The notes: generated from the sequence alone by a model not told the origin. DNA of 64,000 bases from an uncultured Oscillospiraceae bacterium (GCA_949297075.1 CASFRX010000049.1:1-64000), one strand, 5' to 3'; positions 24,739-33,836 are shown, numbered from the stretch's first letter. Made by a program: numbers and translations.

Positions 24739-25923
24739 TTAAAGAGCTTTGTATGCGCCGTTCTCAATGATAACGGCTGCAGGGTCCTTAGAAACAGCAC
24801 CCTCTGCATCCCATGTAAGGGGTGCGCCGGCACCTGTAAGGCCTGTGAATTCAAAGCCGTCAGCGCAGATAGCAACCTTGAGCTTGTCGCCGATTTCCTT
24901 AGCGGACATATCAGCAGTGATGCCCTCCTGCTCGATGAGCTTAGCGATGATTTTAACACCGTCGTAAGCGTCAGCTGCGAACTGGTTGGGAATTTCGTTG
25001 TTGTAAGCAGCCTTGTAAGCTGTTACGAAGCTCTGAGTAGCCTCATCCTGTGCGTCTGCTGCGAAAGGAGTAAGGAGCATAACGCCCTCTGCAAGTGCAG
25101 GGTCAAAGCCCTTAACGCCTAGAAGACCGTCAAGACCGTCGCAGCCGAAGAACTTGGGAGCGAAGTCAGCAGCCTGTGCAGCCTTGAGGATAAGAGCAGC
25201 TTCTGTGTAATATATGGGGAGGAACACAAGCTCTGCGCCGGCAGACTTGCAAGCCTGAATCTGAGCGGAGAAGTCTGTGTTGCCCTTTGTGAAGGCCTGC
25301 TCAGCTACAAGAGTGATGCCTCTGTTTGTACATTCAGCCTTGAAGGTGTTGTAGATACCTGTTGAGTAAGCATCAGATGAATCGTAGATAACAGCAATCT
25401 TGGAAGCGATGTTGTTTTCTGCAATGTACTGAGCTGAACGGGAACCCTGGTTGGAGTCTGTGAAGCAGATCTGGAAGCAGTTGTCGCCTGCCTTGATGAT
25501 GTCATCACCGGAAGCGGAGGGAGTGAGCTGGAATATACCGTCAGCAGCTGTCTGGTTGACAACAGCAAGGCCTGAGCCTGTTGTTACTGTGCCGAGGAAG
25601 ATCTGCATGCCCTGGTCCTTAAGGAAGTTGTAAGCGGAAGTTGCCTTGTCGCCTGTGTCAGCTTCGTCATCAGCTGCAATAATCTTGAGCATTGTGCCGT
25701 TGATGCCGCCTGCTTCGTTGATTTCCTTGGCAGCAAGCTCTGCAGCATTCTGAACTGCAAGACCGTATTGTGCAGTGCTGCCTGTGAGAGGACCGCTGAT
25801 ACCGATTACGATTTCTTTTGCGTCAGTTTTGTCATCGTTTGCATCGCTGCCGCAAGCTGCAAAACAAGTTGCAATCATAACAACAGCAAGAACGAGTGCG
25901 AGAATTTTCTTTACACTTTTCAT
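24739..25923 (-). CDS. livK: Branched-chain amino-acid ABC transporter binding lipoprotein
   Basis: A 394-residue extracellular binding protein. A lipoprotein signal (hydrophobic core then ATCFAACGS, lipid Cys at about 24) anchors it. The mature part is a type I periplasmic-binding fold: VIGISGPLTGSTAQYG, AAKEINEAGGINGTML, the LGTVTTGSGLAV and AVIYDSSDAYSTG segments. Ligand could be Leu/Ile/Val, or, given the adjacent IorAB/PaaK operon, an aromatic amino acid. First gene of the liv operon, with AGGAGG before the ATG. Confidence 0.93.
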   Translation of the reverse strand: MKSVKKILALVLAVVMIATCFAACGSDANDDKTDAKEIVIGISGPLTGSTAQYGLAVQNAAELAAKEINEAGGINGTMLKIIAADDEADTGDKATSAYNFLKDQGMQIFLGTVTTGSGLAVVNQTAADGIFQLTPSASGDDIIKAGDNCFQICFTDSNQGSRSAQYIAENNIASKIAVIYDSSDAYSTGIYNTFKAECTNRGITLVAEQAFTKGNTDFSAQIQACKSAGAELVFLPIYYTEAALILKAAQAADFAPKFFGCDGLDGLLGVKGFDPALAEGVMLLTPFAADAQDEATQSFVTAYKAAYNNEIPNQFAADAYDGVKIIAKLIEQEGITADMSAKEIGDKLKVAICADGFEFTGLTGAGAPLTWDAEGAVSKDPAAVIIENGAYKAL

Positions 25924-25971
25924 GGTAGTATTACCTCCTAAAAATTATTCATTCTTCAATGAATTGTAATA

Positions 25972-26000
25972 AATATAGCACTATTGATATATCAAGTCAA
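25972..26000 (-). promoter_or_regulatory. Sigma-A promoter of livK
   Basis: Minus strand TTGACT, 17 bases, TATATT. Confidence 0.75.
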
Positions 26001-26065
26001 GAAGTAATTTGTAAATTACAGGAGCAAGCCACTGTTTATATCATATGATTTAAGCTTACTGTTTA

Positions 26066-26094
26066 TTGACATCAAATTACAATGGTTGTATAAT
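26066..26094 (+). promoter_or_regulatory. Sigma-A promoter of the chromate-type transporter pair
   Basis: TTGACA, 17 bases, TATAAT, a perfect consensus; divergent from livK. Confidence 0.85.
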
Positions 26095-26191
26095 ATTTAT
26101 CTGTAAAAATATTCATAATAAATTCCGCAAATCAAGCTGCCGAAGACCTTAAAAACGGCAACGAAACAGGAATACACAGGGGGATATAAGA

Positions 26192-26782
26192 ATGGAAGAA
26201 AAGAAGACCGAAATCGGCCGAGGCAAACTGCTGGGTCAGCTGTTTATTTCCTTTGCCAAAATCGGCGTAATGACTTTCGGCGGCGGCCTTGCAATGCTGC
26301 CCATGCTGGAAAAGGAGCTTGTCGAGAACAAAAAATGGGTTACCCGTGAAGAAATTCTTGATTACTATGCTGTCGGTCAGTGCACGCCGGGCATTATTGC
26401 AGTAAACACTGCAACATTTGTCGGCTACAAAAAGTCCAAAATTTTGGGCAGTATAGTTGCAACTCTCGGAATGATTTTTCCGCCATTGGTGATTATTACC
26501 GTTATTGCCGCCGTGCTGTCGAATTTTGCGGATATTCCCGCAGTTCAGCACGCTTTTGCAGGCATCAGAATTGCCGTTTGCGCTCTCATTGCTTCGGCAA
26601 CTGTCAAGCTTGCAAAGAGCAATGTAAAAAACCTCAAACAAATTATAATTGCAGTTGCGGCTTTTGTCGTGATTGCGGTTTTCGGCGCAAGCCCTGTTGT
26701 GGTTGTTGCAGCCTCTGCCGCAGCCGGACTTTTGCTTGGTAAATTCGGCAAAAAAGAGAATAAGGAGGGCGAAAACAAATGA
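26192..26782 (+). CDS. Chromate-transporter (CHR) family half-protein 1
   Basis: A 196-residue membrane protein, one CHR domain. Motifs: FAKIGVMTFGGGLAMLPMLEKEL, the YYAVGQCTPGIIAVNTATFVGY signature, then several hydrophobic helices. Classical ChrA has two CHR halves in one chain; here they are two genes overlapping by ATGA. The pair exports anions such as chromate or sulfate analogues; the real substrate in this organism is unknown. GGGGG precedes the ATG. Confidence 0.9.
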   Translation: MEEKKTEIGRGKLLGQLFISFAKIGVMTFGGGLAMLPMLEKELVENKKWVTREEILDYYAVGQCTPGIIAVNTATFVGYKKSKILGSIVATLGMIFPPLVIITVIAAVLSNFADIPAVQHAFAGIRIAVCALIASATVKLAKSNVKNLKQIIIAVAAFVVIAVFGASPVVVVAASAAAGLLLGKFGKKENKEGENK

Positions 26783-27363
26783 GCACAATAGTAACTGTTT
26801 TAACCCTCTGCTATGAATTTTTTAAAACAGGTCTGCTCGCTGTAGGCGGCGGACTTGCAACAATCCCTTTCCTTTCGGCAATGTCCGCCGCTCATCCCGA
26901 TTGGTTCAGTCAGGCTCAGCTTGCTGATATGATAGCCGTTGCCGAATCAACTCCCGGTCCCGTCGGTATCAATATGGCTACCTATGTGGGCTTTCGTGTT
27001 TTCGGTGTTCCCGGTGCAGTTCTTGCAACAATTTCTCTAGTTTTGCCATCGCTTATCGTAATCGTTACTATTGCAAAGGTTATGGATAAATATATGAGTA
27101 ACAAATATTTGCAGTGGGCTTTCGGCGGTCTGCGCCCTGCAGTTACGGGCCTTATCGCCGCCGCAGGCTGGAGTGTAGTAGAGGTCACTCTGCTGGATTT
27201 GACAAGCTTTGATATTTCTCGCTTTTGGGAGAGCCTGAATATTCCTGCCATTGTTATTTTTGCGGTAGTGCTGTTCTTGGCAATGTTTAAAAAGACTAAA
27301 AAGCTGCACCCCATTGTGCTTATCGGCGGCTGTGCAGTGCTTGGAATATTACTCAAGCTATAA
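26779..27363 (+). CDS. Chromate-transporter (CHR) family half-protein 2
   Basis: A 194-residue partner of the preceding gene, sharing the fold: FFKTGLLAVGGGLATIPFLSAM, then MIAVAESTPGPVGINMATYVGF, the equivalent of the first half's TPG motif, and hydrophobic helices to the end. The stop and start overlap (ATGA) indicates fixed stoichiometry and a heterodimer in place of the fused ChrA. Confidence 0.9.
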   Translation: MSTIVTVLTLCYEFFKTGLLAVGGGLATIPFLSAMSAAHPDWFSQAQLADMIAVAESTPGPVGINMATYVGFRVFGVPGAVLATISLVLPSLIVIVTIAKVMDKYMSNKYLQWAFGGLRPAVTGLIAAAGWSVVEVTLLDLTSFDISRFWESLNIPAIVIFAVVLFLAMFKKTKKLHPIVLIGGCAVLGILLKL

Positions 27364-27579
27364 TAAATGTAAAGGGTGATTCATATAACGGCGCAGTTAA
27401 ATTCAACGGCAGAGCTTCCGTTGCTCCCCATATTTACGGCGTGAGCATAAATTCCCTATCAAATTAATTGTACATTTTTATACTTTCAATTTGAGCTAAT
27501 TTTGTAAATCGTACCAATAGAAAACAGGATAATAAGGTTATATAATATTTAGGTTATTTTATATATTGGAGATTTTTTA

Positions 27580-29394
27580 ATGGAACGCAGAGAAATTAGA
27601 AATATTGCAATTATCGCTCATGTTGACCACGGCAAAACCACCTTGGTTGATGAGCTTTTGAAGCAGAGCGGAACATTCCGAGAGAACGAGCAGGTTGATG
27701 AAAGAGTTATGGACTCCAACGACCTTGAAAAAGAGCGAGGAATCACTATTCTTTCAAAGAACACATCAATTCATTACAAGAATACGAAAATCAATATTGT
27801 AGATACTCCAGGCCACGCTGATTTCGGCGGTGAGGTCGAGCGAATCCTCATGATGGTTGACGGGGTTTTGCTCCTTGTTGATGCTTTCGAAGGCTGCATG
27901 CCTCAGACCCGCTTCGTTCTCAAAAAGGCATTGGGTTTGGGCAAAAAGGTTTTGGTTGTTGTCAATAAAATTGACCGCCCGGGTGCAAGACCCGAGCAGG
28001 TGCTGGACGAAGTTCTCGATTTGTTTATAGAGCTTGGTGCAGATGATGAGCAGATTGAGTTTCCCGTTGTCTATGCCAGCGCTCGTGACGGATATTCTTC
28101 CCTTGAATCCGATGTTAGGGAGGGCGATATGCGTCCGCTCCTGGATGCTATTCTTGAGAATATCGAGCCTCCTAAGGGCGATGTTGAAGCACCCCTTCAG
28201 ATTCTCTTTTCATCTCTTGAGTATGATGATTATGTGGGCAGAATCGGCGTCGGCAGAGTTGAGCGAGGCTGCGTAAAGCGCAATCAGCAGGTTGTGCTCT
28301 GCAAAACCGATGGCAGCCAGAAAACAGAGCGTGTAACAAGGCTATATCAGTTTGAGGGACTTAAGCGAGTTGAGGTTGAGGAAGCTCAGGTTGGCGACCT
28401 TATCTGCGTGTCTGGTATTCCCGATATCAATATCGGCGAAACAGCCTGTGCAACGGACTGCATTGAGCCCTTGCCCTTTGTTAAGATTGACGAGCCGACA
28501 ATTTCAATGAACTTTGTTGTTAACGACAGCCCCTTTGCAGGTCAAGAGGGCAAGTTTGTAACTTCCCGAAATATCCGTGACCGTCTTTTCAAAGAGGTTG
28601 AAACAAATGTAAGTATGCGAGTTGAAGAAACCGACTCCACAGATACTTTTAAAGTTTCCGGCAGAGGCGAGCTTCATCTTTCAATCCTTATCGAAACTAT
28701 GCGCCGTCAGGGCTATGAATTTGCAGTATCACGCCCCAAGGTAATTCTTAAGGAAATCAACGGCGAAATCTACGAGCCTGTTGAGCTTCTTATTATCGAA
28801 GTGCCTGAGCAGTATGTGGGCGCAGTTATGGAAAAGCTCGGCTCACGCAAGGCAGAGCTTGAAAACATGGGAGTGCGTGACGGCGGCTCAACTCACCTTG
28901 AATTTAAGATTCCTTCAAGAGGCCTTATCGGCTACCGCTCCGAGTTTTTGACCGATACAAACGGCAACGGTATTATGAATCAGCTCTTCTCAGGTTATGA
29001 GCCTTATGCCGGCGATATTCAGACCCGTGAAAGAGGCTCTATTGTTGTCCACGAAACAGGCGAATCCACAGGCTACGGTCTTTTCAATACGCAGGACAGA
29101 GGCAGACTTTTCATCGGCCCCGGTGTGCCTGTTTATGAGGGCATGATAGTAGGCGAATGTGCAAAGAATGAGGATATTGTCTGCAATGTCTGCAAGAAAA
29201 AGCAGCTGACAAATACCCGTGCCGCAGGCAGTGACGATGCTTTGCGCCTTGTTCCTCCCTCAAACCTCAGCCTTGAGCAGTGCATGGAGTTCATTAAAGA
29301 TGATGAGCTTCTTGAGGTTACTCCTCAGTCCCTGCGCCTGAGAAAGACTATTCTTTCAAAAGAATTGCGCCTTAAAAAGCAGTTTAGAAAATAA
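27580..29394 (+). CDS. typA: Ribosome-associated GTPase TypA/BipA
   Basis: A 604-residue translational GTPase of usual TypA length. G1 [10 protein letters not shown], the ERGITI switch region, G3 [15 protein letters not shown]4 [10 protein letters not shown]; then EF-Tu-like domain II, EF-G-like III and V, and the BipA C-terminal domain. It binds ribosomes and helps 50S assembly and stress adaptation. GGAG precedes ATG 27580. It has its own terminator at 29403. Confidence 0.97.
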   Translation: MERREIRNIAIIAHVDHGKTTLVDELLKQSGTFRENEQVDERVMDSNDLEKERGITILSKNTSIHYKNTKINIVDTPGHADFGGEVERILMMVDGVLLLVDAFEGCMPQTRFVLKKALGLGKKVLVVVNKIDRPGARPEQVLDEVLDLFIELGADDEQIEFPVVYASARDGYSSLESDVREGDMRPLLDAILENIEPPKGDVEAPLQILFSSLEYDDYVGRIGVGRVERGCVKRNQQVVLCKTDGSQKTERVTRLYQFEGLKRVEVEEAQVGDLICVSGIPDINIGETACATDCIEPLPFVKIDEPTISMNFVVNDSPFAGQEGKFVTSRNIRDRLFKEVETNVSMRVEETDSTDTFKVSGRGELHLSILIETMRRQGYEFAVSRPKVILKEINGEIYEPVELLIIEVPEQYVGAVMEKLGSRKAELENMGVRDGGSTHLEFKIPSRGLIGYRSEFLTDTNGNGIMNQLFSGYEPYAGDIQTRERGSIVVHETGESTGYGLFNTQDRGRLFIGPGVPVYEGMIVGECAKNEDIVCNVCKKKQLTNTRAAGSDDALRLVPPSNLSLEQCMEFIKDDELLEVTPQSLRLRKTILSKELRLKKQFRK

Positions 29395-29402
29395 AATTAA
29401 TG

Positions 29403-29436
29403 CTGTCGGTTTGCATAAGCAAATCGGCAGTTTTTT
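29403..29436 (+). terminator. Intrinsic terminator of typA
   Basis: CTGTCGGTTTGC/GCAAATCGGCAG (two G-U), loop ATAA, then six T. Confidence 0.9.
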
Positions 29437-29583
29437 GTTTGATATATCAAATTGCAATGCCGAAAGAGCCACTTTGTACATAATTTTTTAAAAATCAAAA
29501 GCGAGCAAATACTATGAAAACAGGAGAAAACAGGAGAAAAACGGAGCTTGAGTTTGATAAATTGAAAAATTTAAAAATAAGTG

Positions 29584-29612
29584 TTGACATGGCTTGACGG
29601 TTGTGGTAGTAT
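29584..29612 (+). promoter_or_regulatory. Sigma-A promoter of rplM-rpsI
   Basis: TTGACA, 17 bases, TAGTAT. The leader to the rplM start is only about 40 bases, with no ribosomal-protein leader structure that I can see. Confidence 0.8.
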
Positions 29613-29656
29613 ATTCAAGCAAAAAGAAAACAATATTCTGAATCGGAGGAAAAGTT

Positions 29657-30085
29657 ATGTCAACTTATATGCCCAAAGCAGGCGAAATCAAACGCAGCTG
29701 GTATGTACTTGACGCAGCAGGCAAGCCTCTCGGTAAGGTAGCAGCTCAGGCCGCTGTTCTTCTTCGCGGCAAGCACAAGGCTATCTTCACACCGAATGTA
29801 GACTGCGGCGATCATGTAATCATCATAAACGCTGAAAAGGCAATTCTTACCGGCAACAAAATCAACCAGAAAATGTACTACCACCACACAGGTTACATCG
29901 GTAACATGAAGGAAGTTAAGTACAGCACCCTTATGAAGACTAAGCCCGAGTTTGCTATGCAGCTCGCAGTTAAGGGTATGATTCCCGATAACACACTTGG
30001 TCGTGCAGCATTTGGCCGTCTCCGCATCTACAAGGGCGCAGAGCACAAGCACGCAGCACAGAAGCCCGAAGAATGGGCTCTTTAA
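29657..30085 (+). CDS. rplM: 50S ribosomal protein L13
   Basis: A 142-residue L13 of standard length: WYVLDAAGKPLGKVAAQAA, LRGKHKAIFTPNVDCGDHVIIINAEK and the GMIPDNTLGRAAFGRLRIY core. Translated first in the rplM-rpsI pair, after CGGAGG. Confidence 0.98.
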   Translation: MSTYMPKAGEIKRSWYVLDAAGKPLGKVAAQAAVLLRGKHKAIFTPNVDCGDHVIIINAEKAILTGNKINQKMYYHHTGYIGNMKEVKYSTLMKTKPEFAMQLAVKGMIPDNTLGRAAFGRLRIYKGAEHKHAAQKPEEWAL

Positions 30086-30105
30086 TCGAAGGGAGGCAAT
30101 AAATA

Positions 30106-30504
30106 ATGTACGAAACTAATCCTTATTTTTACGGCACAGGCCGCAGAAAGCAGTCTGTAGCACGCGTACGCGTTTACGCAGGTACAGGTAAAATCACAAT
30201 CAACGACCGTTCAATCGATGATTACTTCGGCCTTGATACACTTAAGCTCATCGTTCGCCAGCCCCTCGAGCTCACAGGCACAACTGAGAAGTTTGATATC
30301 GTTTGCCGTGTTAACGGCGGCGGCGTAACAGGCCAGGCAGGTGCAATCCGTCACGGTCTTTCCCGTGCTCTTCTTCAGTATGATGAGTCAGTTCGTCCCG
30401 TACTTAAGAAGGCAGGCTTCCTCACTCGTGACCCGAGAATGAAGGAAAGAAAGAAGTACGGTCTCAAAGGCGCTCGTCGTGCACCGCAGTTCTCCAAGAG
30501 ATAA
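30106..30504 (+). CDS. rpsI: 30S ribosomal protein S9
   Basis: A 132-residue S9: [18 protein letters not shown] at the start, [20 protein letters not shown], and the C-terminal [17 protein letters not shown] tail that reaches the P-site tRNA. GGGAGG precedes ATG 30106; 20 bases after rplM. Confidence 0.98.
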   Translation: MYETNPYFYGTGRRKQSVARVRVYAGTGKITINDRSIDDYFGLDTLKLIVRQPLELTGTTEKFDIVCRVNGGGVTGQAGAIRHGLSRALLQYDESVRPVLKKAGFLTRDPRMKERKKYGLKGARRAPQFSKR

Positions 30505-30518
30505 TAAGCAGACTATAA

Positions 30519-30557
30519 AAAACCCCGAAAACAAGCTGTTTTTGGGGTTTTATTTTT
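30519..30557 (+). terminator. Intrinsic terminator of rplM-rpsI
   Basis: AAAACCCCGAAAAC pairs with GTTTTTGGGGTTTT, loop AAGCT, T-rich tail. Confidence 0.9.
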
Positions 30558-30600
30558 GCCTAAAATCAGCATTTTATGTTTATTTGATGTTTATTGATGT

Positions 30601-30638
30601 AAAAACGCTATGTGATTTGATGTTCACATAGCGTTTTT
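30601..30638. terminator. Bidirectional hairpin terminator
   Basis: AAAAACGCTATGTGA/TCACATAGCGTTTTT, 15 perfect pairs with an 8-base loop; ends the minus-strand integrase remnant. Confidence 0.88.
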
Positions 30639-30639
30639 A

Positions 30640-31011
30640 TTATGCCTGTTTCAATTTAAATTCTAAAATATCAGCGGTTTTTCTTCTGCTTGAATCAAGT
30701 ACATCAGCATATACGCTGGCAGTTACAGATACATCAGAGTGTCCAAGATGCTCTGATACGATTTTCAAATCAACTCCACTATTCAAAAGCAAAGTTGCGT
30801 TGCTATGCCGTAAACAATGCAATGTGAGAAAATCAAGTTTTGTACCGTTGACAAATCTTCTTAAAGAGGTGTTCAGACTGCTTCTATCTTTGTAGTTTCC
30901 GTTTGCTGAAGTAAATACCATTTCAGGGTGTGGGAAATCTTTAAGTGTCATTTGTAATTTTAGCTGATATTTGCGTTGTTCTCTGAATATGTCAGTAACA
31001 GTTGAACTCAT
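30640..31011 (-). pseudogene. Tyrosine recombinase (integrase) C-terminal fragment
   Basis: 123 residues matching only the end of a phage/ICE tyrosine integrase catalytic domain: LTLHCLRHSNATLLLNSG (HxxR box), KIVSEHLGHSDVSVTASVYADVL (His and the nucleophile Tyr). Complete integrases have about 350-400 residues; the core-binding domain and first catalytic Arg are missing. No ribosome-binding site is seen. A remnant of an element once integrated after rpsI. Confidence 0.85.
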
Positions 31012-31027
31012 TGCAATAACATAAAAC

Positions 31028-31053
31028 GCTCCACAGAATTTTCTCTGCGGAGC
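31028..31053 (-). terminator. Terminator of the nitroreductase gene
   Basis: GCTCCGCAGAG/TTCTGTGGAGC on the minus strand (G-U only on that strand), loop AAAA, then a T-rich tail. Confidence 0.75.
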
Positions 31054-31061
31054 ATTTGTGT

Positions 31062-31592
31062 TTATTTAATGAAGTTGGTTTTGATTTTGTTTTCGGGGAT
31101 ATCACGCAGTTCATACTTCTCGTCTGTATGGCCGAGAATGATTGCACAGCAGGGGATCATTCCTTCGGGAAGATTGAGTTCTTTCAGAAGCTCCTCGTTA
31201 TTGTTGAGAAATCTGACCGCACCCCATATGTGGCAGGAGCCTATGCCGAGTTCGGTAGCGGCGATTGCCATATTCTGAACAAGAATTGCAGCATTTGAGA
31301 AGTTTACATTAACGCTCTTAAGGTCGGTTGAGGGGATAAGCGATGAAACGAGAATAACAGTCGGTGCACCGTAGAAAGGTCTGTGTTCGGTCTGGCTTTC
31401 GCAGTAATCTTCCCACTTGTTTAGAAACTCACGGTTGCTGATGACCGTGATGTTCAGAGTGTCAAAAAGAGCTCTGCCGACAGGTGATGCATAAGCTGCT
31501 TTAAGAATTAGATTTAGTTCTGATTCTGTTATGTTTTCGCCGTTATATGTACGGATTGATTTTCGGCTGAAAAGATTATCAAAAGTATTCAT
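31062..31592 (-). CDS. Nitroreductase-family protein
   Basis: A 176-residue FMN-dependent nitroreductase-like protein: FSRKSIRTYNGENITESELNLILKAAYASP, the canonical N-terminal FMN-phosphate region, GAPTVILVSS, AATELGIGSCHIWGAVRFL. The size fits the short oxidoreductase branch that reduces nitro groups, quinones or flavins with NAD(P)H. AAGGAG precedes ATG 31592. Single gene with its own promoter and terminator. Confidence 0.9.
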   Translation of the reverse strand: MNTFDNLFSRKSIRTYNGENITESELNLILKAAYASPVGRALFDTLNITVISNREFLNKWEDYCESQTEHRPFYGAPTVILVSSLIPSTDLKSVNVNFSNAAILVQNMAIAATELGIGSCHIWGAVRFLNNNEELLKELNLPEGMIPCCAIILGHTDEKYELRDIPENKIKTNFIK

Positions 31593-31622
31593 GGTTTTTC
31601 TCCTTTGTTTCTGTATAGAATA

Positions 31623-31651
31623 ATTATAATTCTGTCAAAATCCGATGTCAA
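31623..31651 (-). promoter_or_regulatory. Consensus sigma-A promoter of the nitroreductase gene
   Basis: Minus strand TTGACA, 17 bases, TATAAT. Confidence 0.85.
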
Positions 31652-31709
31652 CATTCGCTTTGTTTTGGGTTAAAAAAACGGATTGTTATCAAATTTAGAA
31701 CGAAAAGAC

Positions 31710-31737
31710 TTTACAATTTGCGATTTTGTGGTATAAT
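31710..31737 (+). promoter_or_regulatory. Promoter of the DUF4143 ATPase gene
   Basis: TTTACA, 16 bases, TATAAT. The first GCGATTTTG box lies inside the spacer. Confidence 0.7.
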
Positions 31738-31794
31738 AACGGTATAAATTTTGCGATTTTGCGTAAAACGGCTTATATAAAAACTGCGATTTTG
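31720..31794 (+). repeat. Three GCGATTTTG boxes with exact 33-base spacing
   Basis: Boxes at 31720-31728, 31753-31761 and 31786-31794. The first is within the promoter spacer, the last touches the GGAG of the ATPase gene. The 33-base period is close to three helical turns, putting the boxes on one face of DNA, as expected for cooperative repressor binding. Confidence 0.7.
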
Positions 31795-31805
31795 GAGTGG
31801 ATGTT

Positions 31806-33134
31806 ATGTTTAAGCGAAAAATCTATGACAAATTGTTAGAATGGAAGAAAGAATCTGACGGCAAAACGGCTCTTCTTATAGAAGGCGCAAGACGAATAGG
31901 AAAATCAACCGTTGCCGAAGAATTCGGAAAGAATGAATATGAAACATATATCCTTGTGGATTTTTCAACAGCATCAAAAACCGTGAGGGAATTGTTTGAT
32001 GATGTTTCCGATCTTGACTATATTTTTCTTCAATTACAGCTGCAATATAAAAAGGATTTGATAGAAAGAAAATCGCTTATCATCTTCGATGAAGTTCAGC
32101 TTTGCCCCCAAGCCCGTCAGGCAATTAAATCACTTGTAAAAGATCGCAGATATGACTATATAGAAACCGGCTCACTTATATCAATCAAAAAGAATGTCAA
32201 AGATATTTTAATTCCGAGTGAGGAAAGAAGAATATCTATGTACCCTATGGACTACGAAGAATTCCGTTGGGCTCTCGGCGATACTACAACAATTCCTCTT
32301 ATGGAAAAGTGCTTTCAGAGCAGCAAAGGCGTTGGAGAACAGCTTAACAGAAAGCTTATGCGTGATTTCAGACTGTATATGTTGGTTGGCGGAATGCCAC
32401 AGGCGGTCAGCGAATATATAGAAACGAACAATTTCAGGAAAGTTGATGCCGTAAAGAGAGATATTCTGAAACTTTACACCGATGATTTTATGAAAATAGA
32501 TCCGACGGGCAAAGCATCTATGCTTTTTGATGCTATTCCTGCGCAGTTGAATAAGAATGCCTCAAGGTATCAGGTATCAAGTGTCTTATCAGACGAAAGG
32601 GCAGAAGGACTGCTTGAACTTATCGCTGAAATGAAAGACTCAAAAACTGTTTTGGTGTCGTACCACGCAAATGATCCGAATGTGGGTCTCGCAAATAACA
32701 AAGACCTTACTAAATTCAAACTGTTCGTTTGCGATACCGGACTTTTCACAACTCTTATGTTTAAGGACAGCGATTTTACCGAGAACACAATTTATGAAAA
32801 GCTTTTAAATGACAATTTAAGTGCCAATCTCGGATATTTGTATGAAAATGTTGTAGCTCAGATTTTAACTGCTAACGGAAACGAGTTGTTTTATCATACA
32901 ATAAAAAATGAAACTTCAAGGCACAATTATGAAGTAGATTTTTTGATAACTCGCAAAAACAAGATTTGTCCTATTGAGGTTAAATCATCAAATTACAGAA
33001 CACACAAGTCAATAGATGCGTTTTGCGAGAAATATTCTTCGAGAGTATTATATAAGTATTTGATTTACACCAAAGATTTCAGCAAAGACACGGATATATT
33101 CTGTTTGCCTGTTTATTTTTGTCAATTCATTTGA
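31806..33134 (+). CDS. AAA-type ATPase with DUF4143 C-terminal domain
   Basis: A 442-residue protein. The N-terminal P-loop domain has GARRIGKSTVAEEFG (Walker A) and SLIIFDEVQLCP (Walker B), then a sensor-like YIETGSLISI. The C-terminal DUF4143 region ends with EVDFLITRKNKICPIEVKSSN, a PD-(D/E)XK nuclease-like motif. The family is widespread and mobile in anaerobes; its job (defence, DNA processing or chaperone-like) is not established. The start is ATG 31806, eight bases after GGAG; GTG 31797 is rejected as too close. The promoter carries three spaced boxes. Confidence 0.9.
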   Translation: MFKRKIYDKLLEWKKESDGKTALLIEGARRIGKSTVAEEFGKNEYETYILVDFSTASKTVRELFDDVSDLDYIFLQLQLQYKKDLIERKSLIIFDEVQLCPQARQAIKSLVKDRRYDYIETGSLISIKKNVKDILIPSEERRISMYPMDYEEFRWALGDTTTIPLMEKCFQSSKGVGEQLNRKLMRDFRLYMLVGGMPQAVSEYIETNNFRKVDAVKRDILKLYTDDFMKIDPTGKASMLFDAIPAQLNKNASRYQVSSVLSDERAEGLLELIAEMKDSKTVLVSYHANDPNVGLANNKDLTKFKLFVCDTGLFTTLMFKDSDFTENTIYEKLLNDNLSANLGYLYENVVAQILTANGNELFYHTIKNETSRHNYEVDFLITRKNKICPIEVKSSNYRTHKSIDAFCEKYSSRVLYKYLIYTKDFSKDTDIFCLPVYFCQFI

Positions 33135-33396
33135 GTTGCAGTGTTGATATTTGCCCTCAAAAAATGTCAATATTTTGTCAACAAGTCAGGGCATTGAAAC
33201 TTTTGGGGGTCGGTTACCAACTGCGGTAAGTTACGGCAAATGCCTTGATATTGACTTTTTACCCGTTTGTCAATGTCAATTCGGGCGATTTTACAGGCTG
33301 CGGCAGGTTATGACAAGCTGAAACAATTTAGTTTCGGTAACCTTCAAGTCCTCAAAGAGATAATCACACAAACGTATATTATTTCAAACAGAATTC
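33135..33396. other. Gene-free, decayed region
   Basis: No full gene. TGTCAA motifs recur, and a short frame around 33280-33395 (AAGYDKLKQFSFGNLQVLKEI) looks protein-like but has no start or ribosome-binding site. Probably debris of a lost element. Confidence 0.4.
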
Positions 33397-33469
33397 AACC
33401 CCAAAGGCTTCGGCTTTTGGGGTTTTCGTTTACAACAACTCCCACAAGGCTTTTGCCCTGTGGGGTTTT
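33397..33469 (+). terminator. Two tandem intrinsic terminators
   Basis: AACCCCAAAGGC-TTCG-GCTTTTGGGGTT (33397-33424) and CCCACAAGGC-TTTT-GCCCTGTGGG (33441-33464, one mismatch), each with a T-run. Confidence 0.85.
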
Positions 33470-33470
33470 G

Positions 33471-33499
33471 TTGACTTTGAGTATTTTCAGTATTATAAT
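33471..33499 (+). promoter_or_regulatory. Sigma-A promoter with extended CAGTATTATAAT
   Basis: TTGACT, 17 bases, TATAAT. Very similar to the promoter at 34490. Confidence 0.75.
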
Positions 33500-33509
33500 T
33501 GTTTCATAT

Positions 33510-33652
33510 GGTGACAAAAAACAGATTGGTCTAAGTGTGCAGCGAAAATAAAAAGTGATAAATATATCTTTGATGTTCATTGGTATGAATACGACGGTAT
33601 ACAATATGAAACAAAGCTGAAATATCGTAAGGAGAGAAAACATGAAAATTAA
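33510..33652 (+). pseudogene. C-terminal remnant of an unknown gene
   Basis: An open frame without a start codon, reading KYIFDVHWYEYDGIQYETK to a stop that overlaps the start of the next gene. It looks like the coding tail of a truncated gene once translationally coupled to the 33642 gene. Confidence 0.4.
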
Positions 33653-33836
33653 GTATATAGGAGATAGCTTCGGTGTGGATTCACTTACAGACGGTAAAGT
33701 GTATGAAGCTACGGAAGAAAACGGTATGTATCGTGTCATTGACGACAGCGGAGAGGATTATCTATACTCAAAAGAAAATCCGGCTCCGTTAGATGGTAGT
33801 TCTCCCGGTGGTAAGTGGGAGATTATTGAAAAATAA
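33642..33836 (+). CDS. Small conserved-looking hypothetical protein
   Basis: A 64-residue acidic protein (MKIKYIGDSFGVDSL at the start, GKWEIIEK at the end) with a beta-rich, SH3-like look and no membrane segment. AAGGAG precedes ATG 33642. It is expressed from the promoter at 33471, after the remnant frame. I recognise the type as a small protein of Firmicutes accessory regions, without known function. Confidence 0.7.
   Translation: MKIKYIGDSFGVDSLTDGKVYEATEENGMYRVIDDSGEDYLYSKENPAPLDGSSPGGKWEIIEK

Noticed and set aside
26132-26788. 218-codon minus-strand frame rich in Asn, Cys and His
   Set aside because: Mirror of the chromate-type transporter gene; low-complexity composition arises from its hydrophobic codons.
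29613-29656. Possible ribosomal-protein leader RNA before rplM
   Set aside because: The leader is only about 40 bases, A-rich and without a stable stem.
33267-33551. 94-codon plus-strand frame
   Set aside because: Runs through two intrinsic terminators and a promoter; at most its first part is a protein remnant.
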